A DNA stretch of 64,000 bases from Coptis chinensis. Lineage: Eukaryota; Streptophyta; Magnoliopsida; Ranunculales; Ranunculaceae. Of this stretch, positions 61,032 through 64,000 are shown in pieces; position 1 is the stretch's first letter; every line of letters begins with the position of its first letter. Both the position numbers and the translations under genes were made by a program. The notes below the pieces were generated by a model. That model searched no databases. It worked only from the letters and a program-made list of their open reading frames with translations, and was not told the origin of the DNA. The stretch lies in NCBI GenBank assembly GCA_015680905.1, contig CM027378.1:77281501-77345500 (forward strand), written 5' to 3'.

Positions 61032-61329
61032 CAAGATGCTTCTGAATCTGCAAGAAATAAAATAGGCTTAAAATCCAATTCTTGAAGAACATTACTCGAT
61101 CTATGTCCTAGTCTAGCTAGCCTAAGGATGTGATACTTGGCAGATTGTCAGTATTTATATTTTGTTAATGTAAAAGGTTGTAGTTGAGTTGGATAATTGT
61201 CGTATATATTTAGTTTTTGTTGATGTTGAAGGTTGTAGCTGATTTGGATGATTGGCGTTTTTAGTTTTTAGTTTTTTTTATCCTATGTATGCAATGTTCA
61301 GGTTACTTAACTAATTGTTGTTTGTTTTC

Positions 61330-61885
61330 TAGATTGTTGTTATAAACAATAAAGTTACTTAACTGCTCTGACATTGGTCGAGACGATTAAGTAGCTAGGT
61401 TGATCAATGAGAAATATATTGTTTTGATTTTTAGGTTATGACAGGATTTATGTTTATGGAATGTTGAAAATACATAGGAGACTCTGTCAAAAAATTTCTA
61501 TATCGTTTGTTGTTATATCGTTTGTTTTTATAAACAATCAAGTTACTTAATTGCTCTGGCATTGGTCGAGACGGTTAAGTAGCTAGGTTGACCAATGAGA
61601 AATATATTGCTTTGATTTTTAGGTTATGACATGATTTATGTTTATGGAATGTTGAAAATACAGAGGAGACTGTCGAAATTTTTCTATACTGTTTGTTTTT
61701 ATAAACAATCAAGTTACTTAATTGTTCTGGCATTGGTCAAGAGGATTAAGTACGCAGCTAGGTTGACCAATGAGAAATATATTTCTTTGATTTTTAGGTT
61801 ATGACAGGATTTATATATATTTATGGAATGTTGAAAATACATATGAGATTATGTCGAAATTTTTCTAGAAAAGTCACGTATTTTA
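61330..61885 (+). repeat. Tandem repeat, three copies of about 170-195 bp
   Basis: Each copy contains AAACAATCAAGTTACTTAA, GCATTGGTCGAGACG, AGCTAGGTTGACCAATGAG, TTTTTAGGTTATGACA and TATGGAATGTTGAAAATAC. Copies begin near 61340, 61535 and 61703. They lie between the two Harbinger genes, just left of the inserted Mutator-like element. Confidence 0.88.
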
Positions 61886-61899
61886 GGTGTATAATTGTT

Positions 61900-63245
61900 G
61901 GCTTAAATATAGAAATATGCAACATATTTAAGTCCTATTAACACTTGTATCAACATAGATTTTTTTTTCCACAAACGTATCAATGTACTATGCCCGATTT
62001 CACAAAAATAGCAATATGTTAGCATCCGTCAGTTAAGTGATGATGTGTCCATTTATTTTCAATTTTCGTTTTTTTGTATTTTCCACCCGGCATAACACTA
62101 GGACATGATGTGGCGAAAATAATACACCTAATATAATGGGTGAGATTGATAACTCTTAAGGCCCAAAAAGAATAAGGACCCAGCCCCAAAAATGACATAA
62201 CCCGACCCATGAAACAAAAGATTATAACCCGGCCCAACAATCTAACCCAAATTCTTATACTAAGCAACGACCGGGTGTACAGGATCACCCACGCCCTCAT
62301 CTTCTTTCCCAACCATCGAACCAGCAAACCCTAAAATCAATACCGCCAATTGGAGCCATCATGGTCAGAGAGTCCGGTTATAAAGGAAGTATTTGAGAGA
62401 TTTGCTCTTAAAATAAAAGAGATGGAAGTCACTGTTAAGCGCAGAAATAAAAATCAAAAGTTAAGCAACAGAACTGGTGCTGGGGTACTCCCATATGAGC
62501 TCTTGAAGCCAACTTCTGAAGCAAGGGTGACAGGGATGGGTGTTCCAAATAGTATCTCCATTTAGACCATTATGATTATCAGTTTTATGTTCTACGAACA
62601 AGCAACTTAAATAATGAAAAAGTGAGATCTAATTTGTACCAGCATTTTGAATAAGCAAAATAAAAGTGCATTTTCGATTATATAATTGTGAATTTTGTGT
62701 TGTGCTGATTTTACTGTTTCATTACTAGCTACTAACTCAGAACTAACATCCAATATATAAACCAATACCAAACGAAGAAATAATAATAATAATAATAAAT
62801 GGCGGTATTGATTTTAGGGTTTGCTGGTTCGATGGTTGGGGAAGAAGATGAGGACGAGAGTGATCCTGTGCACCCGGTTGTTGCTTAGTATAAGAATTTG
62901 GGTTAGATTGTTGGGTCGAGTTATAATCTTTTGTTTCATGGGTCGGGTTATGTCATTTTTGGGGCTGGGTCCTTATTCTTTTTGGGCTTTAAGAGTTATC
63001 AATCTCACCCATTATATTAGGTGTATTATTTTCGCCACATCACGTCCTAATATTATGTCGGGTAGAAAATACAAAAAAAGAAAATTGAAAATAAATAGAC
63101 ACATCATCATTTAACTGACGGATGCTAACAGATTGCTATTTTTGTGAAATCGGGTATAGTACATTGATATGTTTGTGAAAAAAAAATTATGTTGATACAA
63201 GTGTTAATAGGACCTAAGTACGTTGCATATTTCTGTATTTAAGCC
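61900..63245. mobile_element. Pack-MULE carrying a lipoxygenase 3' end
   Basis: Inverted arms of about 447-449 bp (61900-62348 and 62799-63245) start GGCTTAAATAYAGAAATATGC and are highly similar. A perfect 10-bp duplication TATAATTGTT flanks them (61890-61899 and 63246-63255), which fits Mutator-like elements. The 450-bp centre is not repeated and encodes the end of a lipoxygenase. No transposase. The two similar reading frames at 62019-62327 (minus) and 62821-63114 (plus) are merely the same arm sequence read in each copy. Confidence 0.93.
62350..62565 (+). pseudogene. Captured C-terminal exon end of a lipoxygenase gene
   Basis: Lipoxygenases oxygenate polyunsaturated fatty acids at the start of oxylipin and jasmonate synthesis. 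The frame EPSWSESPVIKEVFERFALK then NRTGAGVLPYELLKPTSEAR then VTGMGVPNSISI ends at TAG exactly as plant lipoxygenases do. The terminal Ile, whose carboxylate is an iron ligand, is present. About 71 codons and some 3' untranslated sequence are kept. The start codon and the rest of the catalytic domain are absent, so this is a fragment. The style of the tail is closer to plastid 13-lipoxygenases, but that is a weak inference. Confidence 0.92.
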
Positions 63246-63368
63246 TATAATTGTTTGAGATTTGGGGTGTTATAAGACTGCTAGTGATTATAGTTATTAT
63301 GATCGATTTTGTTTACTTGGATGGTTGTATAGTTAACATTTTTTTATCTTTACTTTCATTTAGCGAAG

Positions 63369-64000
63369 ATGACACCACAACAATGGTTATTGGTCTATTA
63401 CATCATAATATTCACATGGATTAAGCATGCTACGAATTCTAGGCGCGTGAGGCAGAAGTTATGCATATCTGCATTTACTGGGAGAATGTATGTACAAGAG
63501 CTTCTTCATGGAAATGATACATATATGTTTAACATGTTAAGGTTGAGGAGACCTTCCTTCGTTATGCTATGTGATCACTTTCGACAAAGGGAGTGGCTTC
63601 ATGATAGTAAACATATTGATGTAGAGGAAAAAATGGCAATGTTTTTAATGACTATTGGTCACAATAAGTGAAATCGAACTATAGTGGATTGATTTCAACA
63701 TTCAGCACAAACCATTAGCAAGTGTTTTCATGAGGTGTTAGTGGCAATGCTCCATTTCTCAAAAGAGATGATACTTTATCCACCATTTGACGGGATCATT
63801 CATAAAAGTGGAACTCGTTACCAACGTCGTCTTAAGAGAGGGCCATTCAAAGGAGTTGTTGGAGCTTTGGATGGTACACTAATAGACACAAATGTTATAC
63901 TTGAGAAGCAAATTCCTTTTCGAGGAAGAGGGGGTAAGGGTTGTTTCTAAAATGTTTTAACTGTGTGTGATTATGATATGAGATTTACTTATGTGATGGC
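63369..64000 (+). pseudogene. Harbinger DDE transposase (DDE_Tnp_4), 5' part, cut by window end
   Basis: The plus-strand frame from ATG 63369 reads MTPQQWLLVYYIIIF, MYVQELLHGNDTYMFNMLRL and DVEEKMAMFLMTIGHNK, the helix-turn-helix region preceding the catalytic core. TGA stops occur at 63669 and 63690. The frame continues HSAQTISKCFHEVLVAML and reaches KGVVGALDGTLIDTNV, with the first catalytic Asp, and QIPFRGRGGKGCF. A TAA at 63948 is followed by NVLTVCDYDMRFTYVMA, which holds the second catalytic Asp region. The remainder lies beyond 64000. Confidence 0.88.

Larger units (their letters stand above)
59038..64000 (+). mobile_element. PIF/Harbinger transposon, right end outside the window
   Basis: Starts GGGGTTGTTTGTTTTTTC preceded by TTA (59035-59037). 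This fits PIF/Harbinger termini (GGGGGTGTTTG type) and their 3-bp TTA/TAA target. Two genes lie in the same direction: a MYB/SANT-like DNA-binding protein (59922-61031) and a DDE transposase (63369 to the edge). A Mutator-like element is inserted between them. Both genes have stops, so the copy is inactive. Confidence 0.85.

Noticed and set aside
62019..63114. Two similar proteins of about 100 residues on opposite strands (62019-62327 minus, 62821-63114 plus), apparently a conserved gene pair.
   Set aside because: They are the same inverted-arm sequence of the Mutator-like element read outward from each copy; the match reflects DNA arms, not protein conservation.

Overview
This window is eukaryotic nuclear DNA from a flowering plant, probably a eudicot. 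It is a dense, nested stack of transposable elements with a few fragments of host genes. The evidence is the element types (Ty1/copia, Athila-like and Tat-like Ty3/gypsy, an L1-type LINE, PIF/Harbinger, hAT, CACTA and Mutator-like elements), spliceosomal introns, AT-rich spacers, and captured pieces of plant genes: PGR5, lipoxygenase and a STRAP-type WD40 protein. I see no gene that is convincingly intact. Almost every coding stretch carries stops, frameshifts, insertions or truncation. There is no sign of bacterial operons, CRISPR arrays, rRNA or tRNA genes.

Layout. (1) 89-5108: a 5-kb transposon with about 0.9-kb inverted arms full of small palindromic repeats; it carries the last two coding exons of PGR5. 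(2) 5109-14256: remnants of a STRAP-like WD40 gene on the minus strand. It is cut open by an hAT-like insertion, has lost its 3' end, and lies beside a copia retrotransposon (8029-13632, TSD AGAAA). A 160-bp leader-like sequence flanks the complex in inverted orientation. (3) 14257-16963: a decayed LINE followed by a CACTA-like end. (4) 16964-58792: one Tat-lineage gypsy element on the minus strand, split by about 29 kb of later insertions. Its 3' part carries an antisense, intron-containing extra ORF, present in one long and one shortened copy, and about 120-bp tandem repeats. (5) Inside it, two Athila-like elements stand 11 bp apart: A (21356-34088, TSD GCTAT, no RT or integrase) and B (34100-50722, TSD TAGCC, with pol). 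B itself contains a solo LTR (45073-46305, TSD GTAGA) and an orphan internal LTR of a related family (40491-42053). (6) 59038 to the right edge: a PIF/Harbinger element (MYB/SANT-like ORF1, then a DDE transposase cut by the window end). It hosts a Mutator-like element (61900-63245, 10-bp TSD) that carries the C-terminal end of a lipoxygenase gene.

Order of events, read from nesting: the Tat element inserted first, then A and B landed in its 3' tandem-repeat tract, then the solo LTR landed in B. The hAT MITE entered the Tat extra ORF independently. The Harbinger element was in place before the lipoxygenase-bearing element entered it. The most noteworthy items are the two gene-capturing TIR elements, the spliced antisense ORF of the Tat element, the two adjacent Athila-like insertions, and the orphan LTR that supplies the stop codon of B's pol.

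All family assignments come from reading translated motifs and repeat structure by eye. No database search was run, and the species cannot be named.
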